Shown in pieces: positions 1 to 12,924 of a stretch of DNA of 64,000 nt (position 1 is its first letter; the number at the start of each line of letters is the position of its first letter). The stretch spans positions 3,038,001 to 3,102,000 of the forward strand of contig JAALGY010000023.1 in NCBI GenBank assembly GCA_032358165.1, given 5' to 3'. Origin of the DNA: Diplosphaera chodatii. Lineage: Eukaryota; Chlorophyta; Trebouxiophyceae; Prasiolales; Stichococcaceae. Both the position numbers and the translations under genes were made by a program. Under the pieces are notes generated by a model that searched no databases, had not been told where the DNA came from, and saw nothing but the letters and a program-made list of their open reading frames with translations.

Positions 1-52
1 CAGCAGCTGCAGCAGTGGGACCCATCGGCCTATGAACAGACTGCCTGGGACG

Positions 53-88
<36 letters not shown>

Positions 89-3000
89 GCCAGCACTGGG
101 ACCCCGCTGCATATGAGCAGCAGCAGGACTGGAGTGCGCAGCAGCATCAGGAGCCCCAGGCATGGCAAGCCCATGGTCAAGAGCTCCAGCAGCAATATTG
201 GGCCATGCACCCAACGCCATTCATCCCTCCGGCTGAGCAGCCAGATGCAGCAACTCAGCCAGATGCAGCAGATCCACTGGCAGATGCGCGTCAGGTGCCA
301 CCAGAGCTGCCGCAATCTGTGCGTGAGACAACAGCGGGTGCTGATGCAGCGGCGGCAGAGCTGGACACCGACAGCACGCTGCAAGGGCAGCATTCAGCGA
401 CGGTGGCCCCTGCTGCAGCAGCACAGGGCGATGCGATGCATACAGCCCAGACAGATGCCAGCAGGCAACCGCCAAACGATGTTGCAGCAGCTGCGGTAGA
501 TGCCGATGAGCAGCCTGCGCTCCTCGGCACTGGTGCTGGCAATGACAGTGCGTTTGATGCCGCTGGAGATGGTGTGGGTGATACAGCGGCTTCCGCACCT
601 ATGCCACCAGCAGATGGCGCAGCAGAGCCGCACCAGCAGGGTGACCAGGCCGGCTCACCAGCGGGGCTGCAGTTTGCAGAGCCGCCTGCTGAGCATATCG
701 ATCAGCAGCAGTGGAAGTCAGACGTGTCACATCCAGATGGGGCGTATGCACAGCCCGCCATGACCCACCCTGCAGAGGACTCTGCCTACTGGCAGCAGGA
801 TGCAACGTATGCAGAGGCCCCACAGCAGGATGCACTACAAAATGGCACCTACCAGCAGCAGTACGATGCGTTCACAGACAGCCTGGGCCAGCAGCAAAGC
901 CAGTCGCAGCCGCAGCCCTTTGTGTCGGACCCAGTCCCGGGTGGGGATTCAGCGCAGCAGTGGCCAGCCCCGCCCTCCGGCAGCGTGGCCACTGACCAGT
1001 GGCAGCAGTGGCAGGCGCAGGCGCACCAGCAGGTGGACGGGTGGCAGCAGCAGCAGCAGCAGCTTGCAGGTGGTGACTACCAGCAGCCGTGGCAGCCGCA
1101 GCCGCCGCCGCAGCCGCCGCCGCAGCCAAACAGCCAGCCGGCAGCCGGCTGGCAGCAGCCGCAGGCGCCCACCTCGCTGCGGCAGACTGCCGGTGAGCGC
1201 TTGCATTCGCTCGCCTGCATTGGGCTGGTCACTCCAATGCCTCTTACGGCTGGCTCTAAGGATACAGCATTGCAGTGAGCCCTCAGTCTGCCCTTGACCA
1301 GTCGTCAGCAGCAGGAACCCAGTAGCGGATGCAGGATCCCAACACCTTGACCTTGTTGTTTACCATTGCAAAAGAGCAAAAGGCTCAACGCACTTTGCAC
1401 AACAAACAGCACCGAAATCTCTCAGTCAACACAGTGCAGCTCGTGGTGGCTGCAGGGGCGTGGCAGCAGCCGGCGCCCCAGCACCCGGGCTACTCGGCGC
1501 CGATGCCCGCGCCGTACGCGCGCCACAGCATCCTCAGCCCCGCGGGCAGCCTATCGCCGGGCCAGGGCGCCGCCGTGCAGCAGCAGTTCCAGCAGGTGCA
1601 TAGGCGGTGCACCTTGGAAGCCAAATCAGTCCATGGCAGGTGTCCAGCTGGGAGGGACAGCTGCAGGGTGCCTGCATCCTGGTCGTTCAGCTAATAGCCC
1701 TATGTGCAGGGTGGGTTCTTCGTACCGGGCGGCCTCGATGCATCCCGCCCGGCTGCCTCGCCTTTTGCAGCGTACACCGCAGCAGCGCCACCGCAGCACG
1801 GGCAGCAGGAGGTAATTTGCCATGCCTGCCTCGTGTGTAAGAGCGCATACCTTGGTGGCAGGCCGGCAGCGCCTCCGCAGCAGCGGAGAGGGCTTTGTAC
1901 ATCGCAGGATCACTGTGCTGTCACTTGTATCTTGCCATCTTCTCAGTCGCAACATGTGATAGAACAACGAACGCCACTTCTCGACAGCTGTCATCCTCTT
2001 CCTCCGTTACAGCGCTACCTCGGCGAGCCGCCGCGCACAGTTCGCCAGGCGCTGGAGACGCCCGCAGGGCGGCCGCCGTGCCCACTGGTGGCGTTCGGCT
2101 TCGGCGGCCGCGTGCTGCTGATGCGCCCGCGCCCCTCTGCTTCCGGCATCCGGCCCGCCATGTCCACCGCAGGTGCGCGGCTGACTCGAGTGCTTTTGTC
2201 ACCGTTCATCACGTACAGCCTGGTCCTGCTGGCCGAAGGCCTGGGAGTGACTGCTTCTCTCTGCGCAGAGCCCACGGCAGTCAGCAGGATGCCCCACTGC
2301 TTATCTGCAAGTGCAGGCAGCAGCTTCGGTGCTGACGCCACCGGCAGCCGGGAGGACGCCGAGATGGCGGCGGGGCCCTTCCAGCTGATGCGCGTGAGCG
2401 CGCTGCCTGGCGAGCTGGCACTGCAGCAACCACAGATGCCATTGCAGGTGCAGTTTGACAAGTCACAGTGCATCCTGTTGAGAAAGCCTATTCAACCAGG
2501 TGCAGTACCGCAGCGTTGGGAGGTTGCGCATGGGGCGGGGTGCAAGCTGCACATGACGAGGTCGGGCGAGGGGCGCAGTCATCTGCAGAGCAATGCAAGA
2601 GTTGGTCATCTACTGCAGGGGGTGCGGGATGACAGCAGGGCGGCCCTGGAGCGGTTCCCCGGCCCGCTGTCACCAACGACCAGCCGCGACAAGGTGCCGA
2701 TGTGCATGCATCCTGCGAGCTGCTGCTTCCAGCTGCTATGGTAGTGCACAGCACGTGCCATGATAAGGACAATGCAGTCAAGTACATGTGCGGCAGTGCC
2801 CACACTCGTGGGCGCCTGCTGTTTCCATGTTCTGACGGTGTCTGGCATTGTCAGAGCTGCAAACGCAGCAACACTTCTGCTATCGTTATGACCATGTGAA
2901 CCGCCTCTGCAGGTCAGCAAGCTCGCAGTGGAGTGCGCGAACACCCTCAGCGCCGAGCCCTGGTGCTCACATCCAGAGGACCTCAAGGTGCTTTCATCAG

Positions 3001-6000
3001 ACGTCAAGGCTCTGCACAAGGAACAAGCTGGCATGTCGGGGTTTTTGTTGCCTGGGACCCTAGACAAGGCTCGTGCTCAAGGCAGCCTTCACTCGCCAGC
3101 TCCTGGTCTGGTCCGCACACAGGACACACCTGCCAGCAACGTACGTCATCACCTCTGCAGCTGACACCATGCTGCAGCCTCTCGCCACAACCAGCACGAC
3201 TCCTTTTTTGTGCTGCAGGCGCTGTGGCGGGTGCTGGGCATCATGGCGCGCCACGGCGGCCTGCTGCAGCCGGGCGCCGGCGGCACCACGCCCCCCTCCA
3301 GCGTGCGCGGCGCGCCCCTCGCCCTGCTCAAGCCCCAGCCCGCGGCCGACGCGCCCAGCCCGGCCGCTGAGTTGGCGGACGTGCTCACGGTGCGCAGACC
3401 CTAAGTAGCGCGGAGCTGCAGCCTGAAGCGCCGCCAGACCGTCTGCACCAGACCATCGGGGCTGCGGTGGCAGACGAGGCCCACCAGAGGCCGCAGCAGC
3501 TGCATGCATGTGATGCAGGCTGCTGCTTAGTCGCTGCTGCTGCGCCATGTCGGAATAGAGTGTGGCCAGACAACCTGCCCTGCAAGCTGCCTGCCGGGCA
3601 ATGGCAATGGCAATGGTGTGCACGCACCGCCAGCTGGAAGATCATGACCTGGTGTCAAGCTCGAAAGTCCGACCTCATAAGCAGGCGGCGGGTGGGTGGC
3701 CAGGCGATGGGGGCGGCCCGCTGCTGCAGCCGCGGCCGCCAGATGGCGCTCTGGTGGCGGCGGCTGCCGAGGCCCAGCGCCTGCTGCTGGCCGGCCGCCG
3801 CGCAGATGCCCTCAGGTGGGCATGACTTACAGTTTTGGATACAGGACGGAGACCGACTCCATGTATCATGCTTCGCCATTCCATCACCTTGGTGCACAAT
3901 CGCAAGGGCTGCAGGCATGCGCAGCTGCTTGTGAGCCATGTGTCCGGCACGCCCCTCACCTGACAAGGCATGGTTTTACCCCAGGGCTGCGCAGAGCGGA
4001 GGCCTCTGGGGCCCTGCGCTGCTGTTGGCACGGGGCATCTCGGACGCTGCCTTTGCCGATGCCGCCGCAGCCATGACTGCAGCCACAGCGGTACACCATC
4101 AGATTCCAATGCCGATAAACCGCCTGTCCTCAACATGCTATCGACAGACCAGTGCAACTTCTGCCCCTTGTTCCCATTCTTGTCAATGCCTTGTTGCTGA
4201 TGGAGGTTCCTCTGCAAGCGCAGGCTGCGGGCTGCCCACTGCACACGGCACTGCTGGCTGCAGCCGGCGCCGGCGAGGCCATACACGCCACGATGCCTGC
4301 AGGCAGCCCCAGGCAGTATGGTGAGCTGCCTGTCGCCGCGCCTGCTTTTGCAAAATGTGGACAAATGCTGCATAATTAGCGAGCTACCACGTTCTGTGCA
4401 TTTGCAGATAGTTCTTTGAGAATGGATGCAGGTACCGTGGTGTATGGAAAGATGCAGGCTCCCTGATGCCTTCAGCACACAACATGCAATGCCCAAGTGT
4501 GGTGTGCAATGCATCCGCAACAATGCTGCATCCTGAAGCCGGACACAACCTGCGGCTACACGAGTTTTGTGCCGGGTTGGTGCCATATTGTGCCGTCAAA
4601 CGCAGGCGAGGGCGGGCAGGCCCTGGGCTTCGCGTCGGCGGCGGGCGCCGGCCACGGCGGCGCGCTGCTGGCCCGCTGGCGCGAGAACCTGGCGGTGCTG
4701 GCGGGCAACCCGGCGCCGGGTGCGGAGCGTGCCATCGGCCGCCTTGGCCACCGGCTGGCGTGCGAGCGCGGCGAGGTGTGTCAGTGCCTCTGACGGTGTC
4801 TTTGGAAGTTGTTTCTCCATTTTGGGGATGCCGCATGTTGGCCCAGCAGCGTAACTCCTATGACGCTGTAGCACAAGCCAGGGTCATTGTGGACGCTGCG
4901 ATCAGGACTGCTGCAGAGCTGGCCATGCAGTTGCGTCTGTATTTACCTCAGCGATGACCCTGCTGTCCAGCTGCATTGGCACGGTGGCACCAACGAATGC
5001 TGCAGTCCCTGTATGCTTCCGATATTGCATATCATCTTCGTCAGCCGAGTGCTGGGTGCGCACAACTCTGCGTCGCCGTATTCTGGAACACTTTGCCATT
5101 GGGCACTGCAGGGCCACGTTGACGCTGCAACAGGTTGCCCGACGCTCAGCTGTGCTTGTGCCGCTCCAGAAAAACAGCATGGTGTTGTGGGTGCAGGTGG
5201 CAGCAGCGCAGCTGTGCTACATTGTGGCTGGCGGCGCGCTGCACTGGGCGCCTGAGCCCGGTGACCCCAGCGGCAAGCTGTGCCTGGTGGGCGCAGGTGA
5301 GACGCTGTTTCAAGATGTACACTCTCCTGGCATGCAGCCTGTCAGAGCTCTGTGGGTAGAGCTGCCGCTGTTTGATGGTAGCCTGCGACAACCTCGGCAT
5401 TATTTGCTGCTGTGGCGCTGCACATACTGGTGGTGTGCAGAGGCTGAGCACAGTGGAAATGAAAATAGAACATGCACGCTTGAAACTGCACGCTCTGACA
5501 ACCTACCTGTATGTGCAGATGCAGCAGGGCACCCGCGGACGTGCACCTCCATCGCCGCACTGCAGCGGACGCAGATTTACCAATGGGCGCTGGTGTCAGG
5601 TGCACCTTGCTGCTGGCACCTGCACAGCACCAGATGCGGCACAGCAGCAGCAACAATGCAACCTCCCCAGGCTGCAATGCTGTGTGACGCACTAGCCGTG
5701 CACCCACGCAGGCAACCCCGCAGCGGCCGCCGGCGGCCTGCCGCTGCTGGCCTACGACGTGGTGTACGCTTCCCTGCTGGCGGAGCAGGGCCTGCTGCGG
5801 GAGGCGCTCGCCTACATCTCCACTGTACAGGTTCAGGCTCTCAATGTCGTCTCACCCAACTGCACCCACTCAGGCGCAGGGCGTCATGTCGTCAAGAGCC
5901 TAGGCCGACCTCACCATGAGCGTGCACTGCTGCAGGACAAGCAGTTTGCAATGTGAACACTCCCCTGCAGAATCGTAAATGCAGCAGTCCACGAACGACT

Positions 6001-9000
6001 GCTGTTTACTTCGTGGTGTCAGGCCACCATCGGGGCGCTGCCGCGGCTGCACCCGGGGCTGCTGGTCGCCCGCGCCCAGGCGGCCGACCTCGTCGGCCGG
6101 CTGCAGGCGCACGCCCAGGTGGGCAGCTGCACACTGTTTGCAAGCCGCTTGATGCCTGCAGCATTTGTTTTGTGCCAGCTGCCCCACTGCTGATTGTTTT
6201 ACCGCAGGCCACCTGGCAGGATGCGGGCTGTGCAGCTGTGGCCTCATGTGCGGTGCGGGGTTGTCATGGATTTGGGGCCTGCTCACGCTGGCTGGCTGTG
6301 CTTCTGCCAGGCGAACGGCATCAGCGTCGCCGGCGGCGGGGGCGGCGGCATCCTGAAGGGCGTCGGGCGCTGGCTGGACCGCGGGATCAACCGCCTCATC
6401 GGCGTCGACGCCCCGGCGGGGGCCGCCTCGTCGGACGACGAGTTTGGCGGCGGCGGCGGCCCCCCTGGAGCGGCAGCGCACAGGCGGCGCGCCACAGCAG
6501 ACATGTCCCGTGCAACTTCGGTGAGAGCATATTTGCAGTCAGTTTACCCAAGGTTCTTTAGGTGTAACGCATGTCCAGATGTCCATGTCTGGTTGACCCC
6601 GCCATGCCTTCTTGATGGACGCTGAGCTTTGCAGCTCGCAGGCATGTGTGAGACTTTTATGCCTACAGAGTGGGCCGGCGCCGGTGCAGCGGCGGGTGTC
6701 CAGCTCGCGGGATCTACGGCGCGTGTCGGGCGGCTCGGCGAAGTCCGCTGCAGGGGGGCCGTCCGCCCCAGCGCAGCCGCCGCATGGCGCCCCCCACTCG
6801 GACCCCTCCGCCAGCCGGCAGGTGCGCACGATGCGTCTTTAGTGCAATGTGCTTTGACGCCGAGGTCAGCCAGCATCAGGATTGGGAAGGAGGACGGCTC
6901 TGGCAGGGTGCACAACGCTATCCGTCTGCACAGCCTGACGCCGCATGGGCGTCATATCATGTGCAGGGGCCTCCGGCAGACGCTGCACAGCCAGCTGGCA
7001 GCGCGGGCAGCGGCGGCCTGCAGCAGGGCGGATCCATCGCTGCAACGCTGTCGCGCGGCGTCTTCTCGCGGGTCGGCAGCCTGCTCGGCAGCGGCTCCGG
7101 CGCAGCAAAGAAGGTGGCGCACCGCAACACCACTGCACACCCTGGTCGCTTTGTCTTTCAGTCCATCATGCATACCAGACATCACAGATCAGCAGAGCAC
7201 CCGTCAATCGCGTGTTGTATATCAGGCAGTTGAGAAGGCCTGGTGCTGTATGCAGGAGGTCAAGATGGGCGAGGAGAACGCGTTCTACTTCGACAAGGCC
7301 ACGGGGCGGTGGCAGGAGCGCGGCAAGGACCCTGTGCCCGAGCCGGCTGCGCCGCCGCCGCCGCCGAAAGCCGCGCCGCTGGCGCCGCCCCCTGCAGGTG
7401 TTTCTCTTTACTGTCCTGTGTCGCATTGGTTATTTTGTCGGAAGACTGCATGCACAGACCTGTTGCTTTGCCAAGCTCAAGCAAACTTGCAGTTTGCTAG
7501 CCTGCTAGGCATGTTAGGATTTGACCAGCGCACTGGATCGCACTAAGTTTTGCGAGCGTAGTGATAGGTATGTGCAGATCCTGTCGCCACTCCGGCAAAC
7601 AGCTGTAACAGCTGGACTACTGCTCGACACGGTGCGTGCCAGATGCCAACATGGCTGCTTGCACATACAGGAGGCGCCCCTGCGCCGAGTGCCCCGCTGC
7701 TGCGAGGGGTGCGGTCTCGGTATGTGGACCCCCTCAACGCAGGCGGTGGCGGTGGCGGCAGCACACGCCCTGCAGCCTTTGCCCCACCTCCAGGTGAGTG
7801 CTAATGTCATGAATACAACTGATGCCATGCCGGTTGCCGAGCGACCAGCAGCCTCTGCAGGAGCTCCACCTGACTGTGCCCTTCCCATGGAGGGCAGGCG
7901 CCTTCGCAGCCAGGGGCGCAGCTGACTGCAGTTCCATGGTGGCCTGCAGGCGCATTTGCAACCAGGGGCGCAGCGGCTGCAATCCCGCCAGCCTTCTTCG
8001 TGCCGGGCGGCCAGTCGCTGGCAGGCACCTCGGACAGCGCTTCCGCTGCCGCTTCGGTGCCGACCTCCGCCGCCGCCTCCGCCTCGGCGTCGCCCGCGGT
8101 CATGTCTCGGCAGTCCTCGGCGGCGCTGCCGCCCTCGGGGCCGCTTTCGCACCGCAGCACAACCGGCGCCACGACCGCGGCGTGGACGTCCGCAGCCTCC
8201 AGCGTCCAGCAGGTGCTCCCACTGGCTGTGCCACTGATTACACCGCCACATGTCTGTGGTCGGTGCCCTCGGCTGGCACAGTGTAAATGTATACACACAA
8301 CCAGTCGCCAGCGTGCATCATACCAGCAGCATGGACTGCCACTGTCAGCCTTTTATCTCTGGTCGAACAGAGTCCCTGCCCTTACAGAGCAATACTGTCC
8401 AGCAGTGTGAACACCACATTCAAGCGTCGCTGAGTGGCGTTGCAGGACTCGGCAGCGGCCTCCCGCATCAGCTTGGGCGACCCCGCCGCAGGCGACGCCA
8501 CCTTTGTGCACGGCAGTGGCAGCGGCGCGAGCGCTCCCGATGGCGACGCCTCGGCGCCCGCCTCGAGGCGCGCCTCGGGGCTGGACGGCAGCTACAGGGC
8601 CGCCGCCGCTGCTGGGGGCGCTCCTGCCGCGGGTGTCAGTCAGCACCAGGCCATGGCGGCAGACCATCTGCGGGCGCCGGCGCAGCAGCAGCAGCCGGCG
8701 CAGCAGCGGGGCCTAAACCCTGTAAATCCCGCGTGGGCGGGCGGGCCGCCGGCGCCCGTGCCATGGGACGGCGGCGGCACGGCTCACGGCCTGGGCGGCC
8801 CACCCCGCAGCGGCCACACCAGCAGCGCGTACCACAGCAGCCTTGCTCAGCACGGCGGCGGCTACGGCAGCGGCGCCGCTGCTGGCTCCATGTACAGCGC
8901 CCCTGCTTTCTCACAGCAGCGTTTCCAGCATCAGCAGCCGCCGCCGCCGCACCACCTGGACACGCTCGGGCACTGGGGATCGCCGCCAAACCCTGCTCTC

Positions 9001-9162
9001 CCGCAGCAGCCGCATGTTGGCGCAGCCTCTGCGGTGCCGGCCAGCCTGGGTGCAGGGTTGAGCCACGGCAGCTTCGGCCAGGGGTATCAAGGAGTTGCTC
9101 CTGCAGCAGGTGCTCCAGGGCAGGGCGTCGCAGAAGAGGAGCTCATGGAGGTCGTGCTGTAA
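1..9162 (+). CDS. SEC16: SEC16-type COPII coat assembly scaffold, 5' end cut by window edge
   Basis: Sec16 organises ER exit sites and recruits the COPII coat (Sec23/24, Sec13/31). The window opens inside the Gln-rich N-terminal region, with W-D-P-x-A-Y-E repeats. Exons read directly include 1-1192, 1456-1595, 1710-1811 and 2013-2172. The exon at 2013 holds the plant-type Sec16 motif PPRTVRQALETPAGRPP followed by VAFGFGGRVLLM. The helical central domain runs from about 3217 to 6117: ALWRVLGIMARHGG (3217), RWRENLAVLAGNP (about 4673), AAAQLCYIVAGG (about 5200), ALQRTQIYQWALVSG (about 5560) and LAYDVVYASLLAEQG (about 5748). A further motif, GVGRWLDRGINRLIG, lies at about 6360. The C-terminal Sec16 motif GEENAFYFDKATGRW starts at about 7267, followed by Pro/Ala and Gly/Ser-rich exons to the TAA at 9160-9162. 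The large size, many exons and low-complexity flanks suit the family. Exon limits between 2300 and 8400 are only approximate. Confidence 0.88.
55..87 (+). repeat. (CAG)11 trinucleotide repeat coding poly-Gln in SEC16
   Basis: Eleven perfect in-frame CAG codons. Shorter CAG runs recur at 1046-1063 and throughout the first exon. A pure codon run of this kind is prone to slippage and length polymorphism. Confidence 0.95.
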
Positions 9163-9973
9163 CAGCGCCATTGCCAGTCAGAGTGCCGCAATTTGGACCT
9201 AGGCTGCTGCTGTTGGCTCCTGTACATGGCCTCCGACTGCACGAGGGTTCACTTTGTTTCCTTGTTTTCTGAGAATTGCATTTTGGACGCCAAGTCTTCA
9301 GGGGAGTTGCGGTGTGAACGTGTAGTGCTCACTGTCGCCACAGGGCAAGCCGAAGTGAGCAGTCGATCAAAGCGCAAGGGTAGGCAGCGCCAGCTGCAGT
9401 GCAGCTCGACAATCTGCGAGCGTTACGAAGCAGGTGCAGAATCAGCAATCTCGCCGCCCAGCAAGCAAGCACAATCACACGTCCTCGCGGTGTCGAGTGC
9501 ATCATCACCAATTCAAGTCAAATGTGCCACGTCCTTGGCAATGCCAATCTGATGTGGAGCCCAAAAGCATCAAAACAGTCTGAATCCTATGTCCCTCGAA
9601 TCGCTATCGAAGTGGGCCGACAGATGACCATCATGTTCGTGCTGCTCCAAACTCAGTGATTGCCAGAAAGTCCACCCGACCATCCGAATCTGAGTGTTAA
9701 CATCTGCAAATATCATGTGCACAAAATTGTGCACCATGTGCTGTGTTGCATCCTCAGAGTTGAATCCCGCCGCCCTCGCCCTCGGCATATTGTCTCTCAT
9801 TCGTGCGCCTGCTGCTGTATTGCGCTGCTGACTATTTAAGCGCCGTAGCGCTGACAGAGAGGACGCTGTGGTTATCATCAAACGACTACTGCTGACTGCT
9901 CCAGGCCAGTCAGATACCATGCCGCCGCTCTGGCGGGGGGACCCCGCAAGCTGGCGATGTGCATCGGCGCTGC
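9163..9973. other. Intergenic, convergent 3' ends of SEC16 and the LEA-like gene
   Basis: About 0.8 kb without a supportable exon on either strand. It must hold the 3' UTRs of the + strand SEC16 gene and the - strand LEA-like gene. Composition is lower in GC than the flanking exons. No repeat or RNA gene was recognised. Confidence 0.6.
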
Positions 9974-11305
9974 TCACAGGCTGTCCTTGGCCTCCCGGCG
10001 CGCATCATCAACGCCGCCCTTCACAGCATTGGCGCCTGTGCGCAAGTTGCACCAAGCTTAAGCCATCTCCCGACAGCACCGATCAGTGGTGAGCTGTATA
10101 CTTTGGTATGCACATGATGGCTGATGCACTTTGCTGCTGCTGGGGAGGCACCAGACAGGGCCTCCTGGACCCCAGTGGCACGTGGCTGCTGTCGTAGCAG
10201 CCAGCTGCCACTTGATTCGTCGCAGGCTGTACATGTTGCTCACCATCCCTTGTGGCGTCCTGGGCGCTCCCTGCTGCGTCGCGCACTCCACGCTCACTGC
10301 ACCAGCGTGCACCGGACCCATCTTACGCCTAGATGCCCCGCAGCAACACAGCAGCCTTAGCTACCACTGGCACTCCGCAAGCCCAGCTGCCGAACGGCTG
10401 TATGCATGCATGGCATGCTGCTCCTGTCACACGCTCAGCAGCGCGCAGGATGTGCACACAACACTCACAAGGAACCGGCGGCGTCGCCTGCGGCTTCCCG
10501 CACGTCGCCGCGCGCATCCTTCGCAGTGCCTTCCGCGTCGTTGGCCTTGTCGCCGAGCCCGGAGAAGATGTTCTGTGGCATGTCAGGCGACCGCTTCAAA
10601 CATGAAGCTGCTACTGAGGGTCTGGGGCAGATGCAGGGACAACATCCCGCTGCGACAGGCGCATCATCAAGGTGTTGGCCGACTTGCTATCAGGCCAAAT
10701 TTCAACCATCAAAGCCTCTCACTTCAACTCCACCCACCTTGATCGAGCCGCTGACCGAGTCGACGGCGTCCTTGAAGGTGTCTGTGATGCCCTGCGGCAC
10801 GCCAACATCCTGTCAGTACACCACTGCCCTAGGGACAGACACGACTACGTTGCAACCAGATCTAGCGGACACCTCGTTTTCCACCCATGGCATTTCGATC
10901 TGGCGCAGCAGACATGCACCATGGCACGAATGTGCAGGTGCAGGCGTGATCCGTGACCATTGGATTTCAGCACTGGCAGCCCATGGTTTGCAAACCAGCA
11001 CCGTTGTGACCTTCGGAACATGTGTACTGATTGCTGCAAGCCTGAAAAGAACGGCCGACAAGGTTGTCGTCTCTTAGGCTCCGGCTGCAGGAGAACTATA
11101 TGAGATTCTGCTCAGAGGCACACGCCTGCCGCATCATCTTGACTGGCTCATCTTCATATTCGTATGCATGTCATCTCACCTTTGCCTGCACCACGACGCC
11201 GGTGCGCCGCGCGGAAGCGGGCCTGGACACAGTGCCGCGCCGAGCTGCGTTCCCACGAGCTGGGCTTGCCACGGGCAGCGCCGCCGTCTGCAGAAGCGCG
11301 GCCAT
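9974..11305 (-). CDS. Plastid-targeted LEA-like stress protein (hiC6-like)
   Basis: The model is complement(9974-10035, 10244-10296, 10469-10572, 10738-10809, 11180-11305). All phases agree and give 138 residues. The first about 40 residues (MAALLQTAALPVASPARG, then Arg/Ser/Ala-rich up to VVVQAK) form a classic algal chloroplast transit peptide. The mature part is small, charged, Ala/Gly/Asp/Lys-rich and free of Cys and Trp. It has repeated amphipathic blocks such as GTAKDARGDVREAAGDAAGS and VRDAAGSAQDATRD. This resembles group 3 LEA proteins and the chloroplast LEA proteins hiC6/hiC12 of Chlorella, which are cold-induced and protect enzymes on freezing. The function is inferred from composition and targeting, and no catalytic motif is present. 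A + strand reading frame of 223 codons over the same DNA is the antisense shadow. Confidence 0.72.
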
Positions 11306-11589
11306 GTTGAGATTGAGCCGCAAGGCGAGCAATTGGGATGTTTGAGGTTCACGTGAAGCTGAGACGCATGCCTCTGGCTCTGCGGGCGAGTTTGCGGGAA
11401 AGATCGTATCCGAGAATCTCAGCGTCATCTCGACCCACATGCCTTTCTGGGAGATTACAATTGATAGAGGCGACGGCTTGTACTTCTATTGGGTGTCTAT
11501 GGGAGAGTGGCCAATTGGCATACTTACAACAACCAAAACTCTTGTTACCACGAGACCACAAGAACAACAACGTGTTTGCATGCTTCTTG

Positions 11590-12924
11590 TCATCCGATCT
11601 CATCACTGCTGATGCCCGTAATACGCGAGTCCTGCACCGCTGAGGCAGCAGTCCCGCCAGCGCTGTCGCCGCCACCACCCGTCAGCAGCTGCTCGCTCTC
11701 CTGCGCACCCCTTGCAGTGCGCAGCCGCTTTGCAGCCCCTCGCCGCCGTTGGGCGGCCCAGACGTGATAAAAGTAGGAAGCAACGGCACTGCTCACCAGC
11801 ACACACAGCAGCACCAGCGTCGCCTCGATCCAGCCAAGCAGCCTATGAAGGAATGGAAACATCAGCTGTTGCAACTGCAGAACAATACCAACAGCGGCTG
11901 TAAATGTGATGCCACCTTGCCCTATTTGTAAGCTGCAGCTGGGCACATAGTCTGTAGAGAACTGATTCGGTGACTGCCATACACTGCACTGCTGCTGCCA
12001 GCACCCACGCGCTGTGCTGCAGCGGATGGTGCCGTTCCTTCCAATCCGTGATGGCACCAGCAATTTTGGACGCCGCATTGCTGCCACCCTTGAAGAAGGC
12101 CGAGTGCTCACTGTCATCAAGCTGCTGATGGCTCCTGCGTTGACAGAGTGTCAATGGCTGCTCTTGAACAGCATACCAGATGCCGCACATGTGCACTTGC
12201 GCTCTGCTTCGTCCACGCACCGTTTGCGTGTGACGTAGTTGCCAGGGACGTGCTCCCGCGCCCAGTTGTGTGCGGCGATGCTGACGGCATCCGTGAGGTC
12301 GATGCCGCCCTCCACAAATTGAGCCGTGTATCGCCGCCTGAATGTGCGCTTTTACAAGCATTGAACTGGCACGGGGTCTGCAGTTCAACACAGCGTGTGA
12401 CAGCAGAAGGCAACAGCTTGCATTGGGAGAACGACCCCTGCATCATGGCAGAAGGGCTGCACTGCTGTGCGCTTGTCTTGCAGCTTACCTCTGTGGGGAC
12501 ACCAAATGTGCCTCACGCCACTGCTCCACTGCAGCAGCCACCGCCGTCAGCAGGCTGCCGCCGCCAGCGGCAAAGCGGCCGGCCTCATCGTTGCTGCATA
12601 GTGTTATCAGTAGTGTCACCAGCCAGCAAATCTGGTCGGTACCTGCCCTTTTGTACCGGACAATGAATACTAGATGGACGTAGGAACCTTACTGAAGACT
12701 CCCACTAGAGCATGCTTGCAAAAGGGGTTGAAGTCAGTGGCTGCCGATGTGCACCTGGCCGCAGGCACTGGCAGGCTGTTGTGGCCGTGGAGCCAGAAGC
12801 GCATCGCCGCCTGCACCTCACTGGCAGCGCTCAGGCCGCCGGAAACGAACTCTGTGTCATCCAGTGCGAGCAGCAGCGGCGGAGGTTGCAGGCTAGCAGC
12901 CTCGGCATCGATGCCTGCGAGCAT
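11590..12924 (-). CDS. Unrecognised 273-residue membrane-anchored protein
   Basis: The model is complement(11590-11874, 11990-12134, 12221-12337, 12489-12593, 12755-12924). Every junction has gt/ag ends and matching phase. I do not recognise the family. Residues 1-180 are soluble-looking, with stretches such as LALDDTEFVSGGLSAASEV, QFVEGGIDLTDAVSIAAHNW and HSAFFKGGSNAASKIAGAI. A strong membrane segment near residue 210 (WIEATLVLLCVLVSSAVASY) is followed by a basic stop-transfer cluster (QRRRGAAKRLRTAR) and a Gly/Ser tail. The tail contains ESEQLL, an acidic dileucine-type sorting motif. No clear signal peptide precedes the start Met, so further 5' exons could lie between 12925 and 13400. The C-terminal anchor plus dileucine motif suggest an endomembrane protein, which is inference. 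Confidence 0.6.

Noticed and set aside
3675..4586. 303-codon open frame on the - strand
   Set aside because: It is antisense to conserved SEC16 exons. Its translation is Arg/Cys/His-rich without any motif, as expected from GC-rich antisense.
10406..11077. 223-codon + strand frame
   Set aside because: Lies across exons of the - strand LEA gene. Those exons join in phase to a sensible transit peptide plus LEA sequence, while the + frame has no motif.
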